In this document: in pieces, positions 9,613 to 18,788 of the stretch
Layout of the letters: every line of letters starts with the position of its first letter
Position numbering within the stretch: the first letter of the stretch is position 1
DNA from: Bacteroidetes bacterium UBA7674
Lineage (GTDB): Bacteria > Bacteroidota > Bacteroidia > Chitinophagales > Chitinophagaceae
Reading direction: 5' to 3'
NCBI GenBank assembly: GCA_002483105.1
Contig: DLHG01000001.1
Location: 124,001-188,000, forward strand
DNA: 64,000 bases
Program-made: the position numbers and the translations under genes
The notes under the pieces: generated by a model
The model's input: the letters and a program-made list of their open reading frames with translations, nothing else
Databases searched by the model: none
Told to the model about the DNA's origin: nothing

Positions 9613-9804
9613 TTAGATAACAGAAACGTTAACCGCGTTTAAACCTTTTTGACCATTTTGTACTTCATAAGAAACTTTATCGTTCTCACGGATATCGCCC
9701 ATCAGGCCTGATACGTGAACGAAAACGTCTGGTCCACCATTTGATGGAGTGATGAAACCAAATCCTTTAGTTTCATTGAAAAACTTTACTGTACCTTCTT
9801 GCAT
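9613..9804 (-). CDS. csp: Cold-shock domain protein (CspA family)
   Basis: This 63-residue protein is a single cold-shock domain. RNP1-like KGFGFI and RNP2-like DVFVHVS are both present, as in single-stranded RNA/DNA-binding CspA proteins that melt mRNA structure. I chose the ATG at 9804 (MQEGTVKFF) because family members begin there. An in-frame ATG 33 bases upstream would add an atypical leader. It has its own terminator. Confidence 0.93.
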   Translation of the reverse strand: MQEGTVKFFNETKGFGFITPSNGGPDVFVHVSGLMGDIRENDKVSYEVQNGQKGLNAVNVSVI

Positions 9805-9888
9805 TCTAATTGGTATTAAATTATTAATAAAGGGCAAAGGTAAGGAATAATATGATAAAAAACGTTAAATGTTTGCTTTTGAGGCCTT

Positions 9889-10536
9889 TTATTTTTCAGA
9901 TGGGTATTTTATCCTCAGTAAACGAAAGAAATCGGCCTCTTCCACCTCTTTTACTTCTCCCGGCTGCATGTCGCCGTACTCCAGGTCTTCTATAGATAGG
10001 CGTATCAGCCGCTGGCAACGGTGATGTACGGCCGAGACCATCTTGCGGATCTGGTGATATTTGCCTTCGGTAATGGATATTTTCAGCCATGTATGAGGTA
10101 TATGCCTCATGTCCGGATCATCATACCTGCCCTTAGCGAGGTTGACCGGGCGGTCAACTATTTGTACATCACACGGATCGGTAGTGTATTTTTCGCCCTC
10201 GGCTATGGTAAAACTCACACCTGTTTGCAGCTGTAACAGCCTTTCCTGGCTCACATTTCCCTTTACCCGAACCAGGTAGGTACGCATGTGGGGCTCTTTG
10301 CTGTTGAATAGCAGCCTTGTCACTTTCTTATTAGTAGTTAGTATTAACAAACCTTCAGAAAGATTGTCCAGACGCCCAATAGCATGGATGCCCTCGGGGA
10401 ACTCATAGTCCAGATGTTTCAGGCACCTGTTCTCCGTTGCTATGAACTGGGACAGCATCGGGCAGGGCTTGTAAATGATATAGTATTTGTGGAGCGACAA
10501 GACAGCGAAGGTAAGATTAATGGCTGAATGCCTCAA
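9889..10536 (-). CDS. rluE: Pseudouridine synthase, RluE/RsuA-like
   Basis: The protein fits the RsuA/RluE family: YIIYKPCPMLSQF at the start of the catalytic domain, then the GRLDNLSEGLLILT motif with the catalytic Asp, and the C-terminal KYHQIRKMV block. There is no separate S4 domain, matching RluE (23S rRNA U2457 in E. coli) rather than RsuA. The first about 17 residues are unlike the family, so translation may begin at an in-frame TTG further in. It is divergent from the GH3 gene. Confidence 0.85.
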   Translation of the reverse strand: MRHSAINLTFAVLSLHKYYIIYKPCPMLSQFIATENRCLKHLDYEFPEGIHAIGRLDNLSEGLLILTTNKKVTRLLFNSKEPHMRTYLVRVKGNVSQERLLQLQTGVSFTIAEGEKYTTDPCDVQIVDRPVNLAKGRYDDPDMRHIPHTWLKISITEGKYHQIRKMVSAVHHRCQRLIRLSIEDLEYGDMQPGEVKEVEEADFFRLLRIKYPSEK

Positions 10537-10703
10537 CCACTTCGCGTCTGTTCAGCCGGGCAGGGAATCTGTAAAAAAACAACGTGTGTATCGTTATACA
10601 TTACAACCGGCCATATCTGAAAAGCACAATGCAAAAAGTAATACTTAAATTTGCCTACGTTTGCGCTTTGTACAACGTACGTTAAAACAAGAAGGCTTTC
10701 TAG

Positions 10704-12257
10704 ATGGCATTATTGGGTAACCTGATATCTCGCTCATTACGACTAAGGAAACAATTTAAGCTACCTGTGGCGCAGCCACAGACATACCAGAGACATACCC
10801 TCCGCCAATTACTGGAACGGGCCCAATATACTTCCTTTGGAAAACATTACGAATTCGAACATATACTCACCCAGGAGCTCGACTTTGTGAAAGCGTTCAG
10901 GGAAAAAGTGCCGGCTTTTACCTATAACGAGATGCACGAGCAATGGTGGCATCGCGCGCAGAAGGGTGAGGAGAATGTAAGCTGGCCGGGAAAGGTGAAA
11001 TATTTTGCCCTCAGTTCAGGTACCTCTGAAAGTGCCAGTAAGCATATACCTGTAACGCAGGATATGATAAAAAGCATCAAGAAGGTTGGGGTAAAGCAGC
11101 TATACAGCATGACGGAATTCAAAATTCCCCCAAAGTCTTTTGAGAAAGGGATATTGATGCTGGGAGGTACGACCTCCCTGTATGAAAAGGATGATTACTA
11201 CGAAGGTGACATGAGTGGCATTAGTGCCAAGACCATGCCCCGCTGGATGTCTTCCATCTTCTACAAACCGGGACAGCGAATCTCCAAACGCCCGAAATGG
11301 GAAGACCGCATAAAGCTAATCGTGCGCAAAGCCCCCGAATGGGATGTGGCGACCGTATGTGGTGTACCTGCATGGGTGCAGATAGTGTTTGAAGAAATAA
11401 TAAAGTACCACAAGGTGAAGCACATACATGAGATATGGCCCAACCTTGCTGTATATATACATGGCGGTGTGGCCTTTGAACCATACCGTGATAGCTTTAA
11501 GAAACTGCTGGGAAAACCTATAAGCTTTATAGAGACCTATATGGCGTCTGAAGGTTCGTTCGGATTCCGGGCGAGGCCTGATGCTGACGGCATTAAGCTG
11601 GTACTGAATGCCGGCGTGTTCTTTGAGTTCGTGCCCTTCAACAGCGACAACTTTGACGAAGACGGCAACCCGAGGCCCGACCCTACTACGCTTACCATAG
11701 GTGAGGTGGATGAAAAGACAGAGTATGCTGTGATGATCACTACCTGCTCAGGGTCGTGGAGATATATCATAGGTGATGTGGTCCGCTTTACTGATGCTAC
11801 AGAACACGAGATCATAATAGTAGGACGTACCAAGCAGTTCCTGAGCCTCTGTGGTGAGCATCTTTCCGTTGACAACATGAACAAGGCGATTGATGTGACC
11901 TCGCAAAAGCTGGGCATTACTGTACGGGAGTTTGCAGTTGCAGGCTTTAAGCACGACAACCTGTTTGCGCACAAATGGTACATCGGTTGCGATGATGCTT
12001 GTGATGCTACTGCAATAAAGAAAGTAATAGATGAAACACTCTGCGAGATAAACGATGACTATGAAGTAGAACGCACATCAGCATTGAAAGAAGTATTTGT
12101 TGAAGTGTTGCCGAGCAAAGTGTTCATCGACTATATGCGCTCCATAGGTAAAGAGGGCGGGATGAATAAATTCCCGCGCGTGTTGAAAGGTGTGCAGCTG
12201 GAGCAATTCCAGAAGTATCTGGAAGATAACGCGATAAAGGGTTCGGTAAGCGAGTAA
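10704..12257 (+). CDS. GH3 auxin-responsive-promoter family protein
   Basis: This 517-residue protein matches bacterial GH3 proteins of the adenylate-forming (ANL) superfamily. It has the ATP-loop SSGTSES near residue 108, a YMASEGSFGF block near residue 278 and a YIIGDVVRF block near residue 352. Plant relatives conjugate amino acids to acyl hormones. Bacteroidota members are common but their substrates are unknown. A Family A repeat begins right after the stop. Confidence 0.9.
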   Translation: MALLGNLISRSLRLRKQFKLPVAQPQTYQRHTLRQLLERAQYTSFGKHYEFEHILTQELDFVKAFREKVPAFTYNEMHEQWWHRAQKGEENVSWPGKVKYFALSSGTSESASKHIPVTQDMIKSIKKVGVKQLYSMTEFKIPPKSFEKGILMLGGTTSLYEKDDYYEGDMSGISAKTMPRWMSSIFYKPGQRISKRPKWEDRIKLIVRKAPEWDVATVCGVPAWVQIVFEEIIKYHKVKHIHEIWPNLAVYIHGGVAFEPYRDSFKKLLGKPISFIETYMASEGSFGFRARPDADGIKLVLNAGVFFEFVPFNSDNFDEDGNPRPDPTTLTIGEVDEKTEYAVMITTCSGSWRYIIGDVVRFTDATEHEIIIVGRTKQFLSLCGEHLSVDNMNKAIDVTSQKLGITVREFAVAGFKHDNLFAHKWYIGCDDACDATAIKKVIDETLCEINDDYEVERTSALKEVFVEVLPSKVFIDYMRSIGKEGGMNKFPRVLKGVQLEQFQKYLEDNAIKGSVSE

Positions 12258-12283
12258 GCCCCCCCTAAGCCCCTAAAGGGGGA
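12258..12283 (+). repeat. Family A intergenic repeat (CCCCCTAAAGGGGGAA)
   Basis: A GC-rich inverted repeat directly follows the GH3 stop codon. It is one of five copies seen (12258, 13004, 31461, 31509, 51066), each immediately downstream of a gene and in that gene's orientation. Confidence 0.7.
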
Positions 12284-12364
12284 ACTTCATATGAATGATA
12301 TTCTAAGCAGCAGGTTTACGCCTGCTGTTTTTTATTTGTATATTTCTGCAACATTCTAATAGTT

Positions 12365-13000
12365 ATGCGCATACTCATTATTATAGCTAGCCTCTTAGCA
12401 TCAGCCGGTGCTTTTGCCCAAGGTGGCATCAGGACAACCAAACTCACGGAGAATACTATTCCCAAACCGGCGATATATAAAGGGAAGATGATAAATGCCG
12501 TTCGCTGGAAAGACAAGCAGGGGGACAATATCGTTATCACTACTGAGACAGGAACGTTCCCTACCAAGAACTCCGAGAACGGAGATGGTCACGACGCAGA
12601 ACTATATGCACACCGATATATAATGGATGGTACCAGTGCCAACGAAATGTGGCGGGTGTATGATTTTGTAAAAGATTGTCCGCTGGATATACAGGCAGCA
12701 TTTATCCGAAACTCGTTCCAGGTAACAGACCTGGACAAGGACGGCACAGCGGAAGTCTGGATCATGTATAAGACCGCCTGCCATGGCGATGTGAGCCCTT
12801 GTGACATGAAGATCATTATGTATGAGGGTGACCAGAAGTATGCAGTACGCGGAGATAACAAAGTGAAAATATCAGCAACAGAATCTTTTGGCGGGGAGTA
12901 CAAGATGGACCAGGCATTCCTCAATGGTCCAAAAGTGTTCAGGGACTTTGCGAAAAAGCTTTGGGAGAAGAACATAATGGAGGAATGGTATAATGGGTAG
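12365..13000 (+). CDS. Exported protein, possibly M949_RS01915-like family
   Basis: This 211-residue protein has a signal peptide (ends AFAQ) followed by a single compact domain with a FG-GAP/EF-hand-like acidic stretch (DLDKDGTAEVW) around residue 120. It resembles a Bacteroidota family named after M949_RS01915 and described as linked to surface polysaccharide, but I recognise it only by general pattern. It is probably periplasmic or a surface protein. Family A repeats flank it on both sides. Confidence 0.6.
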   Translation: MRILIIIASLLASAGAFAQGGIRTTKLTENTIPKPAIYKGKMINAVRWKDKQGDNIVITTETGTFPTKNSENGDGHDAELYAHRYIMDGTSANEMWRVYDFVKDCPLDIQAAFIRNSFQVTDLDKDGTAEVWIMYKTACHGDVSPCDMKIIMYEGDQKYAVRGDNKVKISATESFGGEYKMDQAFLNGPKVFRDFAKKLWEKNIMEEWYNG

Positions 13001-13001
13001 T

Positions 13002-13027
13002 ACCGCCTAACCCCCTAAAGGGGGAAT
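13002..13027 (+). repeat. Family A intergenic repeat
   Basis: The CCCCCTAAAGGGGGAA inverted repeat begins within a few bases of the preceding stop codon, in the same orientation as the upstream gene. Confidence 0.7.
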
Positions 13028-13111
13028 ATGTTAACTGCTATGCGCGAGTAGTTGTTGGTCAGGCGACCAACAACGGCGGGAATGCTTTCCATTTTAATCA
13101 ATAAACATTTT

Positions 13112-13387
13112 ATGCCCAATAAGCAAGACGCACTGGCACTACTCAATAACATCCTGCTTGAACAAGATCCTGTTAGGCAGGGAATATTAATAAAGGAATT
13201 TCAGAATGAGATTTGGGATAGTAGTATTGAAGATCCGTTACATGACATACTCGGCGAGCTTGCTTATGACCTTGACTTCTATGAGTCGGATATGAAATTG
13301 AGAAACGAGGCCCCAAGTTTTTACGGTAAGAATAGACTTGAACAAGCAATCACGGAGGCAATTGAAAAGATAAAGCAGCTAGCCTAA
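13112..13387 (+). CDS. Hypothetical protein, 91 aa
   Basis: I do not recognise this small acidic helical protein. I chose the ATG at 13112 (MPNKQDALALL); the longer open frame from 13052 runs through repeat-like sequence. The C-terminal half (LYDLDFYESD-like region and EQAITEAIEKIKQLA) resembles small cytosolic self-immunity or colicin-immunity-type proteins in composition, but there is no firm match. Its end overlaps the convergent hldA-like gene by 9 bases. Confidence 0.55.
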   Translation: MPNKQDALALLNNILLEQDPVRQGILIKEFQNEIWDSSIEDPLHDILGELAYDLDFYESDMKLRNEAPSFYGKNRLEQAITEAIEKIKQLA

Positions 13388-14371
13388 TAGCACCCCACTC
13401 TCCTCCATCAACTGCTTCACATCCACGGGCACTACGCCCACCTGCTCGCAAACAAGCCCACCGGCGATGTTGGATAATTCTGCCATTAGCGAGGCATCTT
13501 TGGTTGCGGCATAGACAAGTGAGGCTACTGCGATGACGGTATCTCCTGCGCCGGAGACATCGGATATGTTGCGCTTATGTGGACCGATTAGTTTTGCTTC
13601 ACCGTTATTGTAATACACCCCTTTATCGGAGAGCGTGATGAATGAGATATCGTGTTGCAGCTCTGATTTTAGTTTTCCGTGTACCTCTTTCAGCTCTGCG
13701 AGGCTTACATTTTCTACAGGTAATTGCAGGCCTTCGCGAACCTCTTTCAGGTTGGGCTTGAAGATTGTGACACCTTTATAGGCCAGGAAGTTTTTCAACT
13801 TAGGGTCAACTGCAGTGATGCAACCCAATTCTTTGCAGTGCGCAATGATGCGTTGTATCACGTTCTCTTTCAGCACACCCTTGTTGTAGTCTTCCAGTAT
13901 CACTACATCGGGCTTGTCTATTTGTATGTGGCGAAGCACCCTGTCTATGAAAGGATGTTCGTCTATCGCCGAAAGGTCTTGTGTTGTCTCCGCATCTATG
14001 CGCAGCATTTGCGCATCTACATTCATAATGCGGCTTTTGGTGGTGGTTGGGCGCGTTACGCTTTTCAGCACAAGGCTGGTATCGATACCCTCATGTCTTG
14101 CAAAGGTGAGTAAGTTCTCCCCTTCCACATCGCTGCCGATGACACTAGCTAAAGTTACTTTAGCGCCGAGGCGGACGCAATTGAGCGCCACGTTAGCCGC
14201 GCCACCCAGTCGGCTGTCTTTTCTGTCCAACGCTACTACCGGCACGGGCGCTTCGGGGGACATGCGGTCTATGTGCCCCCACCAGTAATTATCGAGCATT
14301 ACATCGCCTACAACCAAAACCTTCAGTTGCTTTATTCCTTCAAACACCTTTTCTATTTGCTCTTTAGTCAT
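13379..14371 (-). CDS. hldA: D-glycero-beta-D-manno-heptose-7-phosphate kinase (HldA / RfaE1)
   Basis: This 330-residue PfkB-family kinase has the N-terminal VGDVMLDNYWWGHI, the substrate block GGAANVALN, and the C-terminal SGAGDT anion hole with catalytic Asp. It matches the kinase domain of HldE/RfaE, which phosphorylates heptose-7-phosphate in ADP-heptose synthesis for LPS core. The nucleotidyltransferase domain is absent, as in the split HldA/HldC arrangement; no hldC partner is in the window. It overlaps the APC permease start by 8 bases, so they are probably co-transcribed. Confidence 0.88.
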   Translation of the reverse strand: MTKEQIEKVFEGIKQLKVLVVGDVMLDNYWWGHIDRMSPEAPVPVVALDRKDSRLGGAANVALNCVRLGAKVTLASVIGSDVEGENLLTFARHEGIDTSLVLKSVTRPTTTKSRIMNVDAQMLRIDAETTQDLSAIDEHPFIDRVLRHIQIDKPDVVILEDYNKGVLKENVIQRIIAHCKELGCITAVDPKLKNFLAYKGVTIFKPNLKEVREGLQLPVENVSLAELKEVHGKLKSELQHDISFITLSDKGVYYNNGEAKLIGPHKRNISDVSGAGDTVIAVASLVYAATKDASLMAELSNIAGGLVCEQVGVVPVDVKQLMEESGVLLG

Positions 14372-15815
14372 TGGTCGTCTTCGCAGCCTTCTTTTGCAAT
14401 GAGTAATATATAGGAATACCTATCAACACTATAACGAGTCCCGGCCACGTGTACAGAGGCTTTGCATAGAGCAGTACGATACAGATGAAAGAGGCCATGA
14501 GAATATACAAAGCCGGAATAACAGGATAGCCGAATGCCTTATAAGGACGAGGAAGATCAGGTTGTGTTTTGCGCAACTTAAAGATACCGGCAATCGTAAG
14601 TATGTAAAACAGCAACGCTGTAAACACTATGAAATCAAGCAGGTCGCCGTAGCGGCCACTCAGGCATAGTACGCAAGCCCAGATACATTGCATCCACAAA
14701 GCGTATGCAGGAACACCTTTCTCATTCAATGTCCCTGCCTTCGGCAAGAATAGTCCGTCCTTCGCCATGGTATAATATACACGAGCGCCGGAAAGTATCA
14801 AACCATTGTTACAACCAAATGTAGAGATCATGATCATCCATGCGATAACCGTAGTACCGAAACTCCCGAATATCTTGATCGCAGCAGCTAATGCCACACG
14901 CTGATCTTCAGCAGCAGCTATCTCGTGAATGCTGAGTACATTCAGGTACATCAGGTTCATAGATACATAAAGTAATGTAACGACGAGTGTACCAATAAAC
15001 AGGCTGAGGCCAATATTACGCTCCGGTTTTTTAATCTCTCCCGCTATGAACGTGACATTATTCCAAGCATCGCTGGAGAAAATAGAACCAACCATTGCTA
15101 CCACCACTGCCGACACCAGTGCGCCGGGTGCAACACTTGTAATAGATTCAATAGAAAAATCTCCCGTCACAGTTATGTGCCTGGCCATCCATGCGCTATC
15201 CCAATTGCCCTGCCATACAGTTGAATCGCTAAATGCAAAGAAGCCAAACCCTACAAGGGCAGCCATTGCTGCTATCTTGGCAAAGGTGAACAGGAACTGA
15301 ATCCACTTCCCGCTCTTTACACCACGGGTATTGATAAATGTAAGTATCACAATTATGGCAATACCTACGAGTTGCGCTGCATGTATCTTAAATTCAGAGG
15401 ATTCCCCGTATGGGAAAAGGCCGATGAGAATATTTTTTTCGCCGAATGACGGAGCGAGATATCCCAGGAACTTTCCGAATGCCACACCTACCGCAGCTAT
15501 GGTACCCGTTTGTATCACCGCGAAAAATGCCCATCCGTAAAGGAAGCCGAACATTTTACCAAATGCTTCACGCAGATAGACGTATTGCCCGCCAGCTTTA
15601 GGATACATAGCGCTCAGCTCTCCGTAGCTCAAAGCTGCCGTGAGTGTGAGCAGGCCTGTTACCAGCCAAACAACAATCAGCCAGCCTGCGCTGCCTACCC
15701 ATTGTGAGATATCGGCACTAACAATGAAGATACCTGAGCCTATCATGGAACCTATTACTAATAGTGTCCCATCGAGCAAACTCAGCGAGCGGTGGAATTG
15801 CGGTTTGTTGTCCAA
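14364..15815 (-). CDS. APC-superfamily amino acid permease
   Basis: This 483-residue membrane protein has about 12 hydrophobic segments. The first helix carries GSMIGSGIFIV, the APC substrate-binding unwound-helix motif, and a later GALSYGELSA-type motif is present. It imports or exchanges amino acids across the inner membrane; specificity is not clear. It sits upstream of hldA with an 8-base overlap and downstream of the OmpH-like gene by 27 bases on the same strand. Confidence 0.88.
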   Translation of the reverse strand: MDNKPQFHRSLSLLDGTLLVIGSMIGSGIFIVSADISQWVGSAGWLIVVWLVTGLLTLTAALSYGELSAMYPKAGGQYVYLREAFGKMFGFLYGWAFFAVIQTGTIAAVGVAFGKFLGYLAPSFGEKNILIGLFPYGESSEFKIHAAQLVGIAIIVILTFINTRGVKSGKWIQFLFTFAKIAAMAALVGFGFFAFSDSTVWQGNWDSAWMARHITVTGDFSIESITSVAPGALVSAVVVAMVGSIFSSDAWNNVTFIAGEIKKPERNIGLSLFIGTLVVTLLYVSMNLMYLNVLSIHEIAAAEDQRVALAAAIKIFGSFGTTVIAWMIMISTFGCNNGLILSGARVYYTMAKDGLFLPKAGTLNEKGVPAYALWMQCIWACVLCLSGRYGDLLDFIVFTALLFYILTIAGIFKLRKTQPDLPRPYKAFGYPVIPALYILMASFICIVLLYAKPLYTWPGLVIVLIGIPIYYSLQKKAAKTTND

Positions 15816-15842
15816 TTGCGAATGATTTGCAGAAAAATACTA

Positions 15843-16457
15843 CTATTTTTTCTTAGTAGTATCCGCAGATGTATTCGGGAGGTTATTCATACCGTCAATT
15901 ACGTCTTTGGTGATGTCCAAAGCGTCGTTCTTGTAGAGGATATTACCACCTTCCCCGTAAGAAAGGATATAGTCGTATTTACCATCGGCATTATACTCTT
16001 TCAAGAAGGCATCGAGCCGGTCATGAAGATCTTTGTTGAATACTTCCTGCTCTTTCATCAGTTGCTCGGCCAATGAAGCTTTGCGTTTCTCCAGAGATTC
16101 CTGCATTTGCAAGAGCCTTTTCTGGCCTGCTTCTCCCTCAGATTGAGTTAGGGTTCCTGCCTGCGCCTTCTTACTGAATTCAGCTGCATCATTTTGTAAC
16201 TGCCGTATAGAGCGCTCCAGTTCAGCTTCTACGTTCACCTGGCGTTTGGTGAATTCTTCCTTTTTCTGTTTCAGGTAGATATAGTTGGCCTCGAGGGAAT
16301 CTATATTTACAAAAGCTATGCGGCCTGTGCTGGTGCCGGCGGCTTCCGTACGCTGAACAGCGGGTTTGTTATCCTTTTTATCACCGGTGCAAGCTGCCAG
16401 GAAGAAAATAGCCCCTGCAACTGCCAGCGGGCTGAGTATAGCTGATAAGTGTTTCAT
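15843..16457 (-). CDS. OmpH/Skp-like periplasmic chaperone, lipoprotein form
   Basis: This 204-residue protein has a lipoprotein signal (LAAC, Cys 23) followed by the OmpH family pattern: beta strand with IAFVNIDSLEANY near residue 50, a long Lys/Glu-rich coiled coil (about residues 65-150) and a short C-terminal strand region. Skp/OmpH proteins hold unfolded outer-membrane proteins. Lipid anchoring is a variation seen in Bacteroidota. The C-terminus ends in a Thr/Lys tail. Confidence 0.85.
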   Translation of the reverse strand: MKHLSAILSPLAVAGAIFFLAACTGDKKDNKPAVQRTEAAGTSTGRIAFVNIDSLEANYIYLKQKKEEFTKRQVNVEAELERSIRQLQNDAAEFSKKAQAGTLTQSEGEAGQKRLLQMQESLEKRKASLAEQLMKEQEVFNKDLHDRLDAFLKEYNADGKYDYILSYGEGGNILYKNDALDITKDVIDGMNNLPNTSADTTKKK

Positions 16458-16662
16458 TCAGATTATTTGTAATGATTATATGACTTATGTGTAGTGTGAA
16501 GTTATATGATATAACGCGTCGGGCGCAAAAATAATATAAATCGCCCCCAAATCATGAGGGCTTTTACAGTATATCGGGGAGATTGGGGGAAAAGTTACAA
16601 GGGATTTGAAATTATAGCCAGGGAAACATAACATATAGAACTTATACAGGATAAGATTTGTG

Positions 16663-17154
16663 TTATTTTAGCTTCATGGTCTTCAGGCTGGCTTTAAACT
16701 TCTCCAGGTAGCGGCCTTTGTTCTCGGTATCCATGCCAAGGAACATTACGGAGGTATTGTTACCAAAGAGCAGTGCCATATACCCCTGCATGGGCTTTCC
16801 ACCCTCAGTCATTGTGAACTGGAGGGTTGCTGCTTTGTAATCATTAAAACTGATGTCTTCCTTTTTAAAGTTGCTATAAGTGATATTACCCTGTACAGGC
16901 ATCTTTATCATTTGTTGCAACCTCTCCTGCGCCTGTTCCCAGGTAAGGTTGGGTGTGGGGATGATGGTAATCCCTGTAAATATCCTTTTCGCGTCTTCCT
17001 TCGGCAACCTGTTGGCGGTATACACATACGTGTTGCCGGAAAAACCTTCGTACTTAAATCCTGTGATATCTGTATTGAATATGAAATTCCGCTGCGCCTT
17101 TACACCAGTGCAGAGCAGCAGAACAACAGTAAGTAGTACCAGGCGCTTATACAT
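16663..17154 (-). CDS. Exported protein of unknown function, 163 aa
   Basis: It has an N-terminal signal peptide (hydrophobic core, ending GVKAQ) and a beta-rich body with no motif I recognise. A TATATTTAC -7-type box lies just upstream of the start on the minus strand. It is followed at some distance by an A/T-rich stretch without genes. Confidence 0.7.
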   Translation of the reverse strand: MYKRLVLLTVVLLLCTGVKAQRNFIFNTDITGFKYEGFSGNTYVYTANRLPKEDAKRIFTGITIIPTPNLTWEQAQERLQQMIKMPVQGNITYSNFKKEDISFNDYKAATLQFTMTEGGKPMQGYMALLFGNNTSVMFLGMDTENKGRYLEKFKASLKTMKLK

Positions 17155-17178
17155 GCTGTAAATATAAGGATTGCTTAC

Positions 17179-17400
17179 TTAATCTGTAACCTCCCACTTG
17201 CCGTCAGACCCAACAGTATAGGAAAGACCGTTGCTCATCTCGTGTACCTGCTTCTGCGTATTAGCTGCAGTACGGACGGACTTCTCATATACCCTTATAC
17301 CATTATTCTCTTTAGTGAGGTAGTTTATAAGGGCATTGAGCGTGGGATCAATGTCGTGCAACCATTGTTCGTCTCCTTCTCTTACAAATGCGTGGCTCAT
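17179..17400 (-). CDS. Conserved small protein, 73 aa
   Basis: This small soluble protein has no signal peptide. It contains the segments LNALINYLTKENNG and VHEMSNGLSYTVGSDGKW, giving one or two helices and then a beta hairpin. The function is unknown. It lies 24 bases upstream of the exported-protein gene on the same strand, so they may form an operon. Confidence 0.65.
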   Translation of the reverse strand: MSHAFVREGDEQWLHDIDPTLNALINYLTKENNGIRVYEKSVRTAANTQKQVHEMSNGLSYTVGSDGKWEVTD

Positions 17401-17423
17401 AATTTGTCCGATTTATACGTTTG

Positions 17424-17455
17424 AAAAACAGCCACACAAAAGTATGGCTGTTTTT
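17424..17455 (-). terminator. Intrinsic terminator of the DUF892 gene
   Basis: An 11-bp stem (17424-17434 with 17445-17455) with T-runs lies 22 bases after the DUF892 stop. Confidence 0.85.
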
Positions 17456-17477
17456 ATTTCAATATTCAGTTTTGAGG

Positions 17478-18119
17478 CTAGTCGTCCTCGCCTTCTTCTT
17501 CGTCTTCTTCAGAAGCACGTTCGTTGATCTTAGCTTCAGCAATCTGTGTGAGCAGTTCATCCGCTTCTTTCTCTTCAGCAAGTGTAGTAGCCAGTATTTC
17601 CGCTACATCATCATGGCCAAGGGTACGCGCCAGTTGCGCAAGGCCGCCATAAGTAGCTATTTCGTAGTGCTCCACCTTTTGCGCAGCCAGGATGATACCT
17701 ACATCACGGGTAAATGAGCCCTTCTTCGTTTCTTCGATAATACTATTACCTTCCTCAATGAGGCCCGCCATTGCATCACATTTCTTAGCCTGGGCTTTTT
17801 CGCCCATCAGGCTGAATACTTCTTCCAGGCGGGCAACTTGTTCCTGGGTAACAGCAAGGTGATCGGCCATAGCATTCTTCAGTTCTTCCGACGTTGCAGC
17901 CTTCTGCATCTTAGGCAGAGCCTTGGTCAGGGCTTTTTCCGCCCAGTAAATGTCCTTTAGTCCGTCTTTGAACAGATCTTCCAGCATACTATCATCGTCT
18001 GCCGGTTGTGATTTCTTCGCAGCAGCTTTTTTAGGTGCAGCCTTTTTTGAAGGAGCTGCTTTTTTTGCGGGTGCCGCTTTCTTAGCCGCAGATTTCTTAA
18101 TTGCTTTTTTGGTTGCCAT
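17478..18119 (-). CDS. DUF892 ferritin-like protein with histone-H1-like N-terminal tail
   Basis: Residues 1-42 are almost entirely Lys, Ala and Pro in repeated KKAAP units, like the DNA-binding tail of histone H1 or Hc1. Residues 45-195 form a DUF892 (YciE/YciF) ferritin-like four-helix domain with metal-ligand-type Glu and His in AAQKVEHYEIATYGG. The C-terminus is a run of Glu/Asp. DUF892 proteins are stress-associated. The tail suggests DNA attachment, as in some Dps proteins; this is inference. A TGGCA box lies 42 bases before the ATG and the gene has its own terminator. Confidence 0.88.
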   Translation of the reverse strand: MATKKAIKKSAAKKAAPAKKAAPSKKAAPKKAAAKKSQPADDDSMLEDLFKDGLKDIYWAEKALTKALPKMQKAATSEELKNAMADHLAVTQEQVARLEEVFSLMGEKAQAKKCDAMAGLIEEGNSIIEETKKGSFTRDVGIILAAQKVEHYEIATYGGLAQLARTLGHDDVAEILATTLAEEKEADELLTQIAEAKINERASEEDEEEGEDD

Positions 18120-18140
18120 GATTGCGTATTTTTAATTGAT

Positions 18141-18163
18141 GACTATACTTAAATCATGCCAGA
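18141..18163 (-). promoter_or_regulatory. TGGCA-type promoter candidate of the DUF892 gene
   Basis: TGGCATGATTTAAG on the minus strand, with the T 42 bases from the start codon. It belongs to the shared set listed in the findings. Confidence 0.4.
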
Positions 18164-18444
18164 CCACATCTATACTGACTCATGTCGCCATTTCCATAGC
18201 TCTACCTTACCAATCAAAATATTGAGTCGTAATTCACAACCACAACATTACCCAACTCTGTATCAAAAAATCTCATCTCCACAATCAAGGTTCAGTCTGG
18301 GACAATCTAATAGATTACCAAGTACTAAATACTAGTAAATCCATGAAAAACTCGACAGTACAAACAAACTGTTATTCACATGTTTACATAGTGTCAAAGA
18401 AGAAATGAAAAAAGGTTTTGAAAATTTGACAATTCCGTGTACAC
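18164..18444. other. Divergent intergenic region
   Basis: This A/T-rich gap between the DUF892 and Gln-rich genes holds no open frame I can support and no clear hairpin. Its ends are the two TGGCA boxes, one for each divergent gene. Confidence 0.5.
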
Positions 18445-18462
18445 CTTGGCATCAATTTTTAA
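18445..18462 (+). promoter_or_regulatory. TGGCA-type promoter candidate of the Gln-rich gene
   Basis: CTTGGCATCAATTTTTA with the T of TGG 45 bases before the ATG at 18492. It is almost the same string as the one before the second Gln-rich gene at 26343. Confidence 0.45.
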
Positions 18463-18491
18463 CCCCATTGTGTACTAAAACAATTTATCTT

Positions 18492-18788
18492 ATGGAACGT
18501 AAAGATCAAAATCAGCAAAACCAAGGTCAAGAACAAAACCGCGGAACACAACAAGGCCAGCAACAAAACACCGGCACACAACAAGGTCAACAACAACAAC
18601 CAAACCGCCAGGGACAACAAAATCCTGAGCTGGAAGAAACTACTGCCCGCGAAGAAGGCACACCTCGTGAACAAAGAAATCCTGATGAGTCAACTACTGA
18701 CACAACTCGCACTTCTCAACAGCCTCAAAGCCAACAAGGTCAGCAAGGCCGCCAGGAAGACAAAGACTCAAGAACCGGCAACCTTTAG
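18492..18788 (+). CDS. Small Gln-rich disordered protein
   Basis: This 98-residue protein is dominated by Gln, Asn, Gly, Thr and Glu and has no hydrophobic core, so it is almost certainly disordered. I start it at the ATG at 18492 (MERKDQNQQNQ). The in-frame upstream ATG at 18405 would put the promoter-like TGGCA box inside the coding region. A related 58-residue protein at 26387 has similar composition and promoter. The role is unknown; a desiccation- or stress-protectant is one guess. Confidence 0.75.
   Translation: MERKDQNQQNQGQEQNRGTQQGQQQNTGTQQGQQQQPNRQGQQNPELEETTAREEGTPREQRNPDESTTDTTRTSQQPQSQQGQQGRQEDKDSRTGNL

Noticed and set aside
18405..18491. Upstream start of the Gln-rich gene at 18405
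   Set aside because: It would place the promoter-like TGGCA box in the coding sequence and add a leader unlike the rest of the protein.
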